A stretch of DNA of 64,000 bases from Lachnospiraceae bacterium (GCA_017500935.1 JAFVXW010000087.1:1-64000), one strand, 5' to 3'. Counted from the first letter of the stretch, positions 35,775 through 44,619 are shown. Numbers and translations: made by a program. The notes: generated from the letters alone by a model not told the origin.

Positions 35775-36038
35775 ATGAGTCAGATACCGACCATAGACAT
35801 GGTCAAAACAGGGGAAAACATTGACAGACTGCGCAAAAAAAGCGGTCTGTCGGTCAAACAGCTGCAGGATCTGTTCGGATTTTCAACGCCCCAGGCGATT
35901 TATAAGTGGCAGCATGGAACCGCACTGCCTTCCGTGGATAATCTGGTAGCACTTTCCTCGATCTTTCAGGTCAGTGTAGAGGATATTTTGGTTTTGGAAA
36001 AAGAAACAGAGGACGAGGTCGATGACTGCATCGCGTAA
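35775..36038 (+). CDS. XRE family HTH transcriptional regulator
   Basis: An 87-residue DNA-binding protein. The helix-turn-helix runs over about residues 20-50 (LSVKQLQDLFGFSTPQAIYKWQ), followed by the LPSVDNLVALSSIFQVSVEDIL segment that is usual for the Cro/CI type. Start 35775 has GAGAGG about 7 bases upstream; the frame is open further upstream but has no site. It probably binds its own leader or the promoter at 36101. Next gene is a glycyl radical enzyme 135 bases on. Confidence 0.87.
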   Translation: MSQIPTIDMVKTGENIDRLRKKSGLSVKQLQDLFGFSTPQAIYKWQHGTALPSVDNLVALSSIFQVSVEDILVLEKETEDEVDDCIA

Positions 36039-36100
36039 TTTGTCCAGCAAAAAGGTCGGATGATCTGTCTGAAAAAAGATGGGAATCCGGCCTGTTTTAG

Positions 36101-36129
36101 TTGAAAAACACAGGAAAATATTCTATTCT
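36101..36129 (+). promoter_or_regulatory. Promoter of the glycyl radical enzyme gene
   Basis: TTGAAA (36101-36106) and TATTCT (36124-36129) are 17 bases apart, about 45 bases before the start at 36174. Confidence 0.7.
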
Positions 36130-36173
36130 GAACTTAACAGATCCTGATGCTGTAAATGGCGGAGGTACAGAAC

Positions 36174-38342
36174 ATGTATACACAGAAGTCTGAAAGATGT
36201 GTTTTTCTGGAAAAAGAATATAAACAAAAGTGGGGCAAAGCACCTGACAACAGATATGCCGTATATCTGCAGGAAGCAGCCCTGAACAAATATGCAGGTC
36301 TGCCCAAATGGGAAAAAATCGCCAGAGCTTCTTATGAAGCAATGGTACGGCAGGAGATTTTTATTGAACCTTATGACAGGATCATAGGAAGGGTGTTCTG
36401 GTGCAGCAGCATACAGGCTAAACAGACAGATCCGGATCTGGATTTTATGGAGAAACCTGCCAGACAGGTGGAAAGCGAAATTCCCTATTATGATGAGATG
36501 TGGCAGAACCAGTTTTTTTCCCGCTATGCCGCAAGAGGACATATTACCTGGCGCTGGGACTGGATCTTAAAATACGGTGTTTTGGGACTTAAGGAAAAAT
36601 ATACAAAACTTCTGGAAAATCCTAAAGATGAACAGGCCCGTGAATTTTATCAGGGTGTGCTGATCCTTTTGGACAGCATCACCGACTGGAACCGTAAGCA
36701 TATTGAAAAGTTAAAGGAAATGAATATGCCGGAAATGGCAGCGCTTTGTGAAAGAGTGCCGGAGTATCCTGCGCGCACGTTTCATGAAGCAGTACAGGCC
36801 TTTTATATGCAGTATCTGGCTGTCATGAGCGAGAATCCTTACGGCGGCAACGGACCGGGAAGACTGGACTATTTTCTGTGGCCTTATTTGAAAGCAGATC
36901 TGGAAAACGGCACCTGTACACTGCAGGAAGCCAGAGAGCTGGTGGACGAACTGTTTCTGCGTTTTGATGAGAGCGTACATATTCATGACGGCTGGGGTAC
37001 CACGGTTTCCGTGGGCGGAACCGGAGCGGACGGAAAATCGTCGGTGACACCGCTGACTTATATCATGACAGAATCCTTTATGGATCTGAATGTGACGCAT
37101 CCTTATTTTTATCTGCGTGTGCCCAAAGACGCAGAGCCTGAATATCTGCAGCTGTGTGCATATTATCTGAAAAAAGGCCACAACCGCGCACAGATCTTAA
37201 ATGACGAAGCAATTATGAAGGCTATGATCAACAGCGGCGTGTCTGCAGAGGATGCCATTGATTACTGCTGCGGCGGATGTATGGAGATTTCGCCCCACGG
37301 AAGAAACTGCGACTATTTATATCAGGGATGGCATAATATCCCTAAATTTGTGGAACTTGCCATCACCGGCGGTAAATGCCTGATCACCGGAAAAAAGCTT
37401 CATTCCACACGGTTTAAAGGGCTGACTGCACATACGGATTTCGAGACCTTTTATCAGGAAGTGACAGCGGAAATTGCAAGATTTATCGGAATCTTTTTCC
37501 ATGTGCAGGATATTTTCAGTAAAGAGGCGGCTGTTTCAAGACCGGCCTATCTGATCTCTTCCATGATAGAGGACTGCGCCAAAAATGGGCGCAATATGCA
37601 TGACGGCGGTGCGCGTTATCATTATTATGCGACTTCACCGCTTGCCATGGCCAACGCGGCAGATGCCCTGTTTGCGGTGAAAAAAGCAGTGTTTGAGGAT
37701 AAGATCTGTACCGCAGAGGAACTGATACAGGCTCTTGAGCTGAATTTTGAAGGAAAAGAGGCACTCCGGCTGCGTCTTTTTCATATCCCCAAGTACGGAC
37801 AGCAAAATCCCGAGGCAGATGCCTTTGCGGCGCGGTTTATGCATTCTGTGTGTGATGCCTACGAAAATATAGAAGTACGGTTTGGCGGAAAAGCAATGCC
37901 TATGATCTTAAACTTTGTCTTTGGTCCCATCGCGGCAGAGCTTTTAGGTGCGACGGCGGACGGCAATCATGCAAAGAAGCTGGTGGCTCACGGCGTAACA
38001 CCGCAGTCAGCAGCCATGACGGAGGGGATTACGGCGGCTATCGGCTCCAGTCTGCAGATGCCCTGGGAACGTTTCTGGGGCGGTGCCACTACCATGTGGG
38101 ATTTTGATCCCAAGTGGGCGTCTGAAGAAGTGATCGGTGCGGTACTGAACACATTTTTAAAGGGCGGAGGCCAGATTTTCCAAGGGAATACCACGGAGGT
38201 GGAGGAGCTTATGGAAGCACAGAAGCATCCGGAGGATTACGGACATCTGATCGTGCGTGTGGGCGGTTTTTCAGCCCGCTTTACCCAGCTGGATCCGGCA
38301 CTGCAGACAGATATTATCACCCGCTACCGGCATGCCGGATAA
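36174..38342 (+). CDS. Glycyl radical enzyme (pyruvate formate-lyase/dehydratase family)
   Basis: A 722-residue enzyme. The thiyl cysteine lies in CCGGCME (Cys365, Cys366, Cys369, Glu371) and the radical glycine in RVGGF at Gly698 in a C-terminal glycyl radical domain. The GC-E form matches the dehydratase/decarboxylase classes rather than classical pyruvate formate-lyase. It is shorter than the usual 780-850 residues. The start at 36174 has GGAGG about 9 bases upstream; the ATG at 36156 lacks this. A radical-SAM activating enzyme, normally adjacent, is not in the window. The reaction cannot be assigned. Confidence 0.85.
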   Translation: MYTQKSERCVFLEKEYKQKWGKAPDNRYAVYLQEAALNKYAGLPKWEKIARASYEAMVRQEIFIEPYDRIIGRVFWCSSIQAKQTDPDLDFMEKPARQVESEIPYYDEMWQNQFFSRYAARGHITWRWDWILKYGVLGLKEKYTKLLENPKDEQAREFYQGVLILLDSITDWNRKHIEKLKEMNMPEMAALCERVPEYPARTFHEAVQAFYMQYLAVMSENPYGGNGPGRLDYFLWPYLKADLENGTCTLQEARELVDELFLRFDESVHIHDGWGTTVSVGGTGADGKSSVTPLTYIMTESFMDLNVTHPYFYLRVPKDAEPEYLQLCAYYLKKGHNRAQILNDEAIMKAMINSGVSAEDAIDYCCGGCMEISPHGRNCDYLYQGWHNIPKFVELAITGGKCLITGKKLHSTRFKGLTAHTDFETFYQEVTAEIARFIGIFFHVQDIFSKEAAVSRPAYLISSMIEDCAKNGRNMHDGGARYHYYATSPLAMANAADALFAVKKAVFEDKICTAEELIQALELNFEGKEALRLRLFHIPKYGQQNPEADAFAARFMHSVCDAYENIEVRFGGKAMPMILNFVFGPIAAELLGATADGNHAKKLVAHGVTPQSAAMTEGITAAIGSSLQMPWERFWGGATTMWDFDPKWASEEVIGAVLNTFLKGGGQIFQGNTTEVEELMEAQKHPEDYGHLIVRVGGFSARFTQLDPALQTDIITRYRHAG

Positions 38343-38384
38343 GGAAAAAATACGATGAAATGGATGGGAAGTTTGCGGAAATAA

Positions 38385-38414
38385 TTGCAGGAAAAGACTG
38401 ATCTATAGTATAAT
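38385..38414 (+). promoter_or_regulatory. Promoter of the 73-aa protein gene
   Basis: TTGCAG (38385-38390) and TATAAT (38409-38414) have an 18-base spacer; the ORF starts at 38481. Confidence 0.7.
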
Positions 38415-38480
38415 ACTTGCTATAGACAGTTCAGATATACAGACTGTGTGAAAGACTATTTATGATGAGGGAGAAGCAAA

Positions 38481-38702
38481 ATGGACAACATCAAAGAAAA
38501 AATTGAAGAAATCGTGGAGAAAATCTCCAAGGATGAAAAGCTGCAGAAGCAGTTTAAAAACGATCCTGTAAAGGCACTGGAAAAGCTCCTTGACGTGGAT
38601 CTTCCCGATGAAGTAATTGAAAAGATTATCGACGGTGTAAAGGCAAAACTGACTGTGGATACCATCTCTGATGCAGTGGGTATGTTCAAAAAGCTGTTTT
38701 AA
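38481..38702 (+). CDS. Small acidic/lysine-rich helical protein (NHLP leader-like)
   Basis: A 73-residue protein composed of charged amphipathic helices. The central KNDPVKALEKLLDVDLP segment (about residues 25-41) resembles the DP..AL...G..LP region of nitrile hydratase-like leader peptides of ribosomal natural products, but no glycine cleavage site or modification gene is nearby. GAGGGAG lies before the ATG. It has its own promoter and a terminator after it, so it is expressed independently. The function is unknown. Confidence 0.7.
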   Translation: MDNIKEKIEEIVEKISKDEKLQKQFKNDPVKALEKLLDVDLPDEVIEKIIDGVKAKLTVDTISDAVGMFKKLF

Positions 38703-38723
38703 GGAAAAATCATAATGAGCTGT

Positions 38724-38757
38724 AATCGGCATTTCTGATATAGAAATGCCGATTTTT
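38724..38757. terminator. Terminator between the small protein and AraC gene
   Basis: AATCGGCATTTCT (38724-38736) pairs perfectly with AGAAATGCCGATT (38742-38754), then T. It serves the forward small gene and possibly the convergent AraC gene. Confidence 0.87.
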
Positions 38758-38774
38758 ATATTGTGTGCGTTTTT

Positions 38775-39548
38775 TTAGCTGTGTTTGCGGGTGCGAAATT
38801 GGGTAGGGGTCAGTCCGGTCAGTGATTTGAACTGTCGAAAAAAGTGAATATTACTGTGATAACCGCACATTTCCGCAATCTGATAAACGGGGAAACCGGT
38901 GGAGATCAGCAATTCCTTGCTGTATTCAATTCTTGCACGGATGAGATCTGCATGAAAACCGGTGTTAAAAAAGGAAGAGTACATATGCAAAAAGGAAGAA
39001 CGGCTCAGATTCAGAGCGGCAGCCATATCGTCTATGGGATACTCTTTGTAGGGCTCATTATAGACGGTTCCCCGCAGTTTGTTCATTCCTGAAAAATAGG
39101 GACTTGGGTTAGGAGTATAAAAATATTCTCCCATGCGGTTAAGCAGCAGATGCAGATACAGACTCAGATTCTCTTCGGAGAAGGTATGTGCTGCGTGAAA
39201 CTCATAAACCATCGCTTTTATGATATCGGAAAGTTCCTCTGCATCGTGGATGGAGACCGGGGTATCCATGGGAATATGCAGTTTGTCCAGCATAAGCAGA
39301 TCATGCGTGTTGAAAGAAAGGTGAATCCAGTCATCCATATAAGCGGATTTCCAGGCGCCGTATATCTGAGGGGTATTAAGATTGTAAAGAATGAAAAAAG
39401 GGCTGATCTGGATTACTTTTTTTTGTTCCAGAATCATTTGTGACGGCGTAAAAACAAGCAGCAAAAGATAATCCCCGGATCCTTTGGGACGATGGATCTG
39501 AAACTGGTCATCATGTTGCTGATGATGTCCGATTTTATTGATATGCAT
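38775..39548 (-). CDS. AraC family transcriptional regulator
   Basis: A 257-residue activator. The C-terminal double helix-turn-helix has the DDMAAALNLSRSSFLHMYSSFF and QIAEMCGYHSNIHFFRQFKSLTGLTPTQFR segments (about residues 165-250). The N-terminal cupin-like sugar-binding domain spans about 20-130. Start at 39548 has AGGAGG about 11 bases upstream. It is divergent from the GH51 gene and probably activates it through the 11-bp direct repeats at 39607-39659. Confidence 0.88.
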   Translation of the reverse strand: MHINKIGHHQQHDDQFQIHRPKGSGDYLLLLVFTPSQMILEQKKVIQISPFFILYNLNTPQIYGAWKSAYMDDWIHLSFNTHDLLMLDKLHIPMDTPVSIHDAEELSDIIKAMVYEFHAAHTFSEENLSLYLHLLLNRMGEYFYTPNPSPYFSGMNKLRGTVYNEPYKEYPIDDMAAALNLSRSSFLHMYSSFFNTGFHADLIRARIEYSKELLISTGFPVYQIAEMCGYHSNIHFFRQFKSLTGLTPTQFRTRKHS

Positions 39549-39583
39549 GGCTGTCCGGACCTCCTGACATGTGATGCCTGTAC

Positions 39584-39612
39584 TATACCATTTTCTGGTG
39601 TTTTGCACAATA
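39584..39612 (-). promoter_or_regulatory. Promoter of the AraC gene
   Basis: On the minus strand TTGTGC and TATAGT have a 17-base spacer (boxes about 39584-39612). It overlaps the first direct repeat, so binding there could autorepress. Confidence 0.6.
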
Positions 39613-39659
39613 TGTTAGTATATTTGCAGGGGATGGTATCGACTTCGTACAATATGTTA
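39607..39659. promoter_or_regulatory. Direct repeats, likely AraC binding sites
   Basis: ACAATATGTTA occurs at 39607-39617 and again at 39649-39659, 42 bp apart (four helical turns), in the same orientation. The second copy covers the spacer of the GH51 promoter (TCGACT 39639-39644, TATAAT 39662-39667). Confidence 0.65.
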
Positions 39660-39667
39660 TTTATAAT
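39639..39667 (+). promoter_or_regulatory. Promoter of the arabinofuranosidase gene
   Basis: TCGACT (39639-39644, poor -35) and TATAAT (39662-39667, perfect) are 17 bases apart. A poor -35 with good -10 suits AraC activation. Confidence 0.65.
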
Positions 39668-39702
39668 AGTTATAAAACATATTCTGCTGGAGGTGCAAAA
39701 TA

Positions 39703-41187
39703 GTGAAAGCAAAAGTAAGCATTAACAAATCTGCTGTGATCAGCCAGATTGATGAACGTATTTACAGTTCTTTTATTGAACATCTGGGACGCGCGGTATA
39801 TGGCGGAATTTATGAGCCCGGTCATGAAACTGCAGACGATCAGGGATTCCGTCAGGATGTTTTACAGACCATCAAAGAGATGAAAGTACCCATGGTGCGT
39901 TATCCCGGCGGCAACTTCGTTTCCGGCTACAACTGGGAAGACGGCATCGGCGACAAGGCAAAAAGACCCAGACGTATGGAACTGGCATGGAGCAGCATCG
40001 AGACCAATCAGGTGGGCATTGATGAATTTCAGGAATGGTGCAAAAGAGCAGACTCCCAGGTGATGATGGCGGTCAATCTGGGAACCAGAGGACCTGCGGA
40101 TGCCGGAAATCTGGTGGAATACTGCAACAGCGAAACCGATACTTATTATGCAAATCTGCGCCGCAGCAACGGTTTTGAAAAGCCCTTCGGTATCAAGACC
40201 TGGTGTCTTGGAAATGAGATGGACGGTCCCTGGCAGATCTGCCACAAAACCGCATATGAATATGCGCGCACAGCATGCGAAGCTGCCAAGATCATGAAGT
40301 GGGTGGATCCCTCCATTGAACTGGTGGCATGCGGCAGTTCCGGCAGCGGTATGCCTACATTCGGCGAATGGGAGGAAACCGTACTGCGCGAATGCTATGA
40401 GCATGTGGATTATATTTCCCTTCACAGCTACTACGGAAACCGCAATGACAACACACCGGAATTTCTGGGCTGCTCCAAGAACATGGATGAGTTTATTCAG
40501 ACTGTGATCGGTATCTGTGATAAGATTAAAGCGGAAAAGAACGCAGACAAAGATATTCATCTGTCCTTTGATGAATGGAATGTATGGTTCCATTCCAATG
40601 AAGCGGACGGTAAGATTGAAAAATGGCAGGTTGCACCGCCTCTTTTGGAGGATATTTATACCATGGAAGATGCATTGGTGGTGGGCTGTCTGGTAAATAC
40701 GCTGATCAATCATGCAGACAGAGTCAAGATCGCATGTCTGGCACAGCTGGTGAACGTGATCGCACCTGTCATGACAGTAACCGGCGGCGGTATGTGGCTG
40801 CAGACCATTTTCTATCCTTATATGTATGCGGCACGCTACGGAAGAGGAAATGCACTGAAAGTACAGACAGACTGTGAAACTTATGAGGCAGGCGTTTACG
40901 GTGAAGTTGCTTATGTAGACAGTTCCGTTGTATACAATGAAAAGGAAGGTGAACTGATCGTATTTGCGGTTAACCGCAATATGACAGAAAACTGCAGTCT
41001 TGAACTGGATGCACAGGGATTTGAGTTGGGAGAGATCCTGGAATATAAAGTCCTGAATCATGAAGACATGAAAGCACATAACTGTGCAGAAGAACCTGCC
41101 AAAGTAGTTCCCTTTGACAAAACAGCTGACGACGGTCTGGTGCTGGAGCCTCATTCCTACAATATGATCCGTATCAAAGTAAAATAA
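39703..41187 (+). CDS. Alpha-N-arabinofuranosidase, glycoside hydrolase family 51
   Basis: A 494-residue intracellular GH51 enzyme. The acid/base glutamate is in CLGNEMDGPW (Glu172) and the nucleophile is in FDEWNVW (Glu291). It removes alpha-L-arabinofuranosyl units from arabinan or arabinoxylan oligosaccharides. The start codon is GTG at 39703 with GGAGG about 10 bases before it. No signal peptide. The C-terminal jelly-roll-like domain completes a usual family length. The divergent AraC gene suggests arabinose-type control. Confidence 0.93.
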   Translation: MKAKVSINKSAVISQIDERIYSSFIEHLGRAVYGGIYEPGHETADDQGFRQDVLQTIKEMKVPMVRYPGGNFVSGYNWEDGIGDKAKRPRRMELAWSSIETNQVGIDEFQEWCKRADSQVMMAVNLGTRGPADAGNLVEYCNSETDTYYANLRRSNGFEKPFGIKTWCLGNEMDGPWQICHKTAYEYARTACEAAKIMKWVDPSIELVACGSSGSGMPTFGEWEETVLRECYEHVDYISLHSYYGNRNDNTPEFLGCSKNMDEFIQTVIGICDKIKAEKNADKDIHLSFDEWNVWFHSNEADGKIEKWQVAPPLLEDIYTMEDALVVGCLVNTLINHADRVKIACLAQLVNVIAPVMTVTGGGMWLQTIFYPYMYAARYGRGNALKVQTDCETYEAGVYGEVAYVDSSVVYNEKEGELIVFAVNRNMTENCSLELDAQGFELGEILEYKVLNHEDMKAHNCAEEPAKVVPFDKTADDGLVLEPHSYNMIRIKVK

Positions 41188-41190
41188 TTT

Positions 41191-41234
41191 GCAAAAAAAA
41201 GCTTTGTGGATGAATCCATGAAGCTTTTTTTTGC
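41191..41234 (+). terminator. Terminator after the arabinofuranosidase gene
   Basis: A 21-bp stem with two G-U pairs (41191-41211 and 41214-41234) with a 2-base loop and an internal run of eight T. Confidence 0.88.
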
Positions 41235-41282
41235 GTCTGAAAATCAGGACACCATAAATATAAATAAATACGGAGTGAAAAT

Positions 41283-42209
41283 ATGAAAAAAATAATCTTG
41301 TTTTTTGCCGTGCTGGCCGCAGTTTTGTTTGCAGGCTGGTATGTGATCGTGGCCGGTCTTTACGGAAAACTGACCTATAGACCGATAGAAAGTGTCAGTG
41401 CTGCACCTTATAAAGAGGAGGGGGTCATCAATATTTTACTGATCGGCAATGATTCCAGGGAAAACGGGGAAGATGGCCGTTCGGATGCCATGATCTTACT
41501 GTCTGTCAGCGATAAGACAAAAACGGTGCATATGACTTCCCTTCTGCGCGATATGTATGTGGAGATTCCCGGTCATGACGGCAACCGCCTGAATGCGGCT
41601 TATTCCTATGGCGGAGCCAAACTTTTGATGGAAACGATTGAAAAAAATCTGGGTATTGAAGTGAATCGTTATGCGCTGGTGAATTTTGAAGCTTTTGCCA
41701 GTCTGGTGGATGCAGCAGGCGGCGTGGATCTGGAACTGAGCAATGAAGAGGTACAGCTGGTCAACGGCTATCTGGTGGAATACAATCAGCTGACAAACCG
41801 CCCTGAGGGAACCGATTATCTGGATGCATCTGCCAGCGGTATGATACATTTAAACGGTCCGCAGGCTCTGGCTTACAGTAGAAACCGTTATATCGGTACG
41901 GATTTTGGGCGGACGCAGCGTCAGAGAAAAGTTTTAGCAGCAGTGATCCGCAATCTTCCCAAAGCACTTCTCAATGAACCTGCGGCGCTGATCGACGGTG
42001 TTTTGTCCAATCTGACCACAAATTTAAGCACTGGGGAAGTCTTTTCCTTGAGTCTGCAGGCATGGAAGCTTTTAGGATATGATATGGTGCAGAGCAGCAT
42101 TCCGCTGGAGGGAACCTGGAAAAACAGTACGATCCGCGGTATGTCTGTACTGGAAGTGGATTATGACGCAAACCGGGCATATTTAAAAAGTGCGCTTTAC
42201 GATGAATGA
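41283..42209 (+). CDS. LytR-CpsA-Psr (LCP) family protein
   Basis: A 308-residue membrane-anchored protein. An N-terminal hydrophobic segment (about 3-27) anchors the LCP domain outside the cell. Polar and Arg-containing conserved blocks (NDSREN near 56-61, RSDAMILLSV near 66-75, SLLRDMYV near 86-93, GGAKLLMETIEKNLG near 111-125) match the catalytic core that attaches cell-wall polymers. It lies after the terminator of GH51 and before a beta-helix gene. The GGAG site precedes the ATG. Confidence 0.9.
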   Translation: MKKIILFFAVLAAVLFAGWYVIVAGLYGKLTYRPIESVSAAPYKEEGVINILLIGNDSRENGEDGRSDAMILLSVSDKTKTVHMTSLLRDMYVEIPGHDGNRLNAAYSYGGAKLLMETIEKNLGIEVNRYALVNFEAFASLVDAAGGVDLELSNEEVQLVNGYLVEYNQLTNRPEGTDYLDASASGMIHLNGPQALAYSRNRYIGTDFGRTQRQRKVLAAVIRNLPKALLNEPAALIDGVLSNLTTNLSTGEVFSLSLQAWKLLGYDMVQSSIPLEGTWKNSTIRGMSVLEVDYDANRAYLKSALYDE

Positions 42210-42254
42210 CAAATTTGATAGAATGAAAGAAAAAAGTCCGGGAGGGCAGTGCAT

Positions 42255-43607
42255 ATGATCATCAAAAAAGTATATGCAAGTACAGTGGCAAAATTAAACA
42301 GCAGTGTCTATGACGGCGGCGGTGACGATGATACCCTGGCATTACAGGCCGTGCTTGACGAAGCAAAGGATGAAAATGTAGGGATTCATCTGATCATGGA
42401 CGGTGCTGCGCTGGTAAGCCAGTTAAAGCTTTATTCCAACACCACCATCGAGTGTGTGACCAAGGACTGCGGTTTTTATCAGATTGCATGGACCAATGAT
42501 GCCATTCTGACCAATGCGGTACAGGATCATCATGTCTGCGTGACAAAGAATATCAGTCTGCTTGGCGGTACCTATCATCAGAACGGCCAGAATCAGGAAC
42601 ATGATGTGGTAAAAGAAGGTGTTGACTGGATGGAAGCCAACAGTGAAGACGGAAGTAAGGGTACCACTTTCTTTGTGGTAGGACTGGAATTTTACGGTGT
42701 GGAGCAGATGCTGATCCGTGACGTGACCCTGCGTGATTTCAGAACCTTTGGCCTGTTGGTAGGCTGTTTTAAAAACCTGACACTGGAAAATGTGTGGCTT
42801 GACCTGCCTTACGGCACCAAGGGCAATCAGGACGGCTTCCATTTCTGGGGCCCCGGTCAGTTCTTGACCGTAAAAAATTCCGGCGGCAGAGTCGGCGATG
42901 ATATCATCAATGTAGGGCCTGATGAGTGGGATGCCAAGTCTTCCATCACCGATGTATTGATCGACGGTATCATCATGGACGAGGGTGAACAGGCAGTGCG
43001 TCTGCTTTCCAGAGGCAAAGGTATTCTGGACCGCGTGACCATCCGCAATGTTTACGGCAATTACAGAAGCTACGGCTTTTATATCAGTCCCTGGTTTACA
43101 GAAAGCATGGGAAGTTTTAAGAATATTCTGATTGAAAATGTGGATCTGCAGGCGCTTCCCAACACCTATACCTATCATGATCCCTTCCTGTTCTCCATCG
43201 GCGGCAATATCGAGTGTCTGACTCTGAAAAATATCCGCAGTCACAACAGCTGCGACAACCGGACGCTGATCGAGCTGGGACTTCCTTTCTATGATACTAC
43301 ACAGGAAACCTACGGCAAATATACCCTGCCGGAGGAACAGCATATGGAAAATATTATCATAGACGGACTGACCATCACCGAAAAACAGGGTGAGCCGGAA
43401 GATACCAAATATATCAAAGTTTATGATAAGGTAGAAAATCTGGTCTTAAAGAATGTGTATGTGGTGAAAAAGCAGAATGAGGAAAACGGAACACTGCTGT
43501 ATTTTGAAAAAGACGGTTCCGTGGAAAATCTGATCAAAGAAAGCATTCATACCAAGGGCTTAAAAGAATTCACCAACGATGAGACAAAGATCGGAGATAC
43601 TTTTTAA
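42255..43607 (+). CDS. Right-handed beta-helix protein, polygalacturonase/pectate lyase-like
   Basis: A 450-residue protein built of repeated short strands (LKLYSN, VTKDCG, ISLLGG, LTLENVW, LTVKNSG, IDGIIMD, LDRVTIRNV, ILIENVD, LTLKNIR, LVLKNVYV), typical of a beta-helix as in GH28. An Asp-rich patch (RVGDDIINVGPDEWD near 213-227) could be catalytic. No signal peptide is present, so it acts inside the cell. The start at 42255 has GGAGGG 8 bases upstream; the GTG at 42249 is too close. Family GH28-like is likely but not certain. Confidence 0.75.
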   Translation: MIIKKVYASTVAKLNSSVYDGGGDDDTLALQAVLDEAKDENVGIHLIMDGAALVSQLKLYSNTTIECVTKDCGFYQIAWTNDAILTNAVQDHHVCVTKNISLLGGTYHQNGQNQEHDVVKEGVDWMEANSEDGSKGTTFFVVGLEFYGVEQMLIRDVTLRDFRTFGLLVGCFKNLTLENVWLDLPYGTKGNQDGFHFWGPGQFLTVKNSGGRVGDDIINVGPDEWDAKSSITDVLIDGIIMDEGEQAVRLLSRGKGILDRVTIRNVYGNYRSYGFYISPWFTESMGSFKNILIENVDLQALPNTYTYHDPFLFSIGGNIECLTLKNIRSHNSCDNRTLIELGLPFYDTTQETYGKYTLPEEQHMENIIIDGLTITEKQGEPEDTKYIKVYDKVENLVLKNVYVVKKQNEENGTLLYFEKDGSVENLIKESIHTKGLKEFTNDETKIGDTF

Positions 43608-43656
43608 AGCATAGGAAAAAACATCCTGCTTTGTCTGAAACTGAATAACGGAGCAT

Positions 43657-43703
43657 AAAAAAAACGCTGTCCGGCAGTGAAAACTGTCAGGCAGCGGTTT
43701 TTT
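43657..43703. terminator. Bidirectional terminator between the beta-helix gene and the minus sugar operon
   Basis: AAAAAACGCTG.. pairs with ..CAGCGGTTTTTT with a one-base bulge around an inner CAGT/ACTG stem. T and A runs flank it. Confidence 0.82.
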
Positions 43704-43749
43704 ATGGTAGTGGCTTATTTTACGGATGATTCGGTCTGCAGCGTACAAA

Positions 43750-44616
43750 TTACAGCATGGAAATGTATTTTCTCATGTTGGCAAGACCGATGCGGATACC
43801 GGTCAGGCAGTCTTCCATACCTTCAAATTCCACGGAAATGGTTCCGTCATAGCCGGCACGCTTTAAGGCACGCAGGCAGTGCAGTACGGGAACATTGCCC
43901 TGACCGATGATAGCGCCGCGCAGGTAGGTGCCGTTGCGGGAGGTAAAGAAACCTTCGCCGGGATCGGGGCCGTTGCCGTCTTTGATATGGAAATCTTTTG
44001 CATGTGCGTAGAAGGCGTAAGGTGCGGTGCGGCCGATGGCAACCACAGGGTCTTCATCTGCACACAGGCAGTTGCCGATATCGCAGAGCAGACCGAAGTT
44101 TTCATGGGCTACGGTGTTGACCAGCTTTTCCACGCGCAGGCTGTCCTGGGAGAAATAGCCGTGGTTTTCGGTACAGGTCTTAACACCTTTGGAGGCAGCA
44201 TATTCAGCTACTTCACGAACTGCGTCAGCAAGCTGGGGAAGTACGTTGTCATAACCTTTGTAGGTTCTGGGATTGGGACCTGCGGAAATATCATGGCGCA
44301 TGGTAGGGCAGCCAAGGATCGCTGCAATGTCCACGTTTTCCTTGGCCTTTGCGATCTCGGCAGCGGTATCGCCGTTGGAACCGTTTAAGAAATCTGCACC
44401 CACAGCGTAGTTGGAAACGGGAAGTCCCACGCGGTCACATTCTGCACGCAGCTGTTTGGCATATTCTAAGCGGTTTGTACCTTCAGGGAATACAAAGTCA
44501 ACAAATTCAATGGCATCAAAGCCCATTTCCTTTGCGATACCGATACATTCCAGCGGTGTTTTTTTGCCGGAGGAGATCAGCTGCATAAAGCTGTAAATGG
44601 TAACGGATACTTTCAT
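43750..44616 (-). CDS. Sugar phosphate isomerase/epimerase family protein (second in minus operon)
   Basis: A 288-residue TIM barrel. Metal-ligand-like residues are seen in AIEFVDF near 35-41, CTENHG near 147-152, LLCDIGNC near 175-182, FYAHAKDFH near 200-208 and SVEFEG near 265. Relatives act on inositols, keto-sugars or C-glycosides. It is the last gene of the three-gene minus operon; the gap to the Gfo/Idh gene is 3 bases, so they are coupled. Confidence 0.83.
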   Translation of the reverse strand: MKVSVTIYSFMQLISSGKKTPLECIGIAKEMGFDAIEFVDFVFPEGTNRLEYAKQLRAECDRVGLPVSNYAVGADFLNGSNGDTAAEIAKAKENVDIAAILGCPTMRHDISAGPNPRTYKGYDNVLPQLADAVREVAEYAASKGVKTCTENHGYFSQDSLRVEKLVNTVAHENFGLLCDIGNCLCADEDPVVAIGRTAPYAFYAHAKDFHIKDGNGPDPGEGFFTSRNGTYLRGAIIGQGNVPVLHCLRALKRAGYDGTISVEFEGMEDCLTGIRIGLANMRKYISML

Positions 44617-44619
44617 GTA

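Noticed and set aside
39862-41154. 430-residue open frame on the minus strand
   Set aside because: It lies opposite the GH51 arabinofuranosidase, whose catalytic motifs are clear; the minus frame has Cys/His-rich, non-protein-like composition and no ribosome site.
42423-43343. 306-residue minus-strand frame over the beta-helix gene
   Set aside because: Composition is that of a reversed repeat-rich gene and there is no start context.
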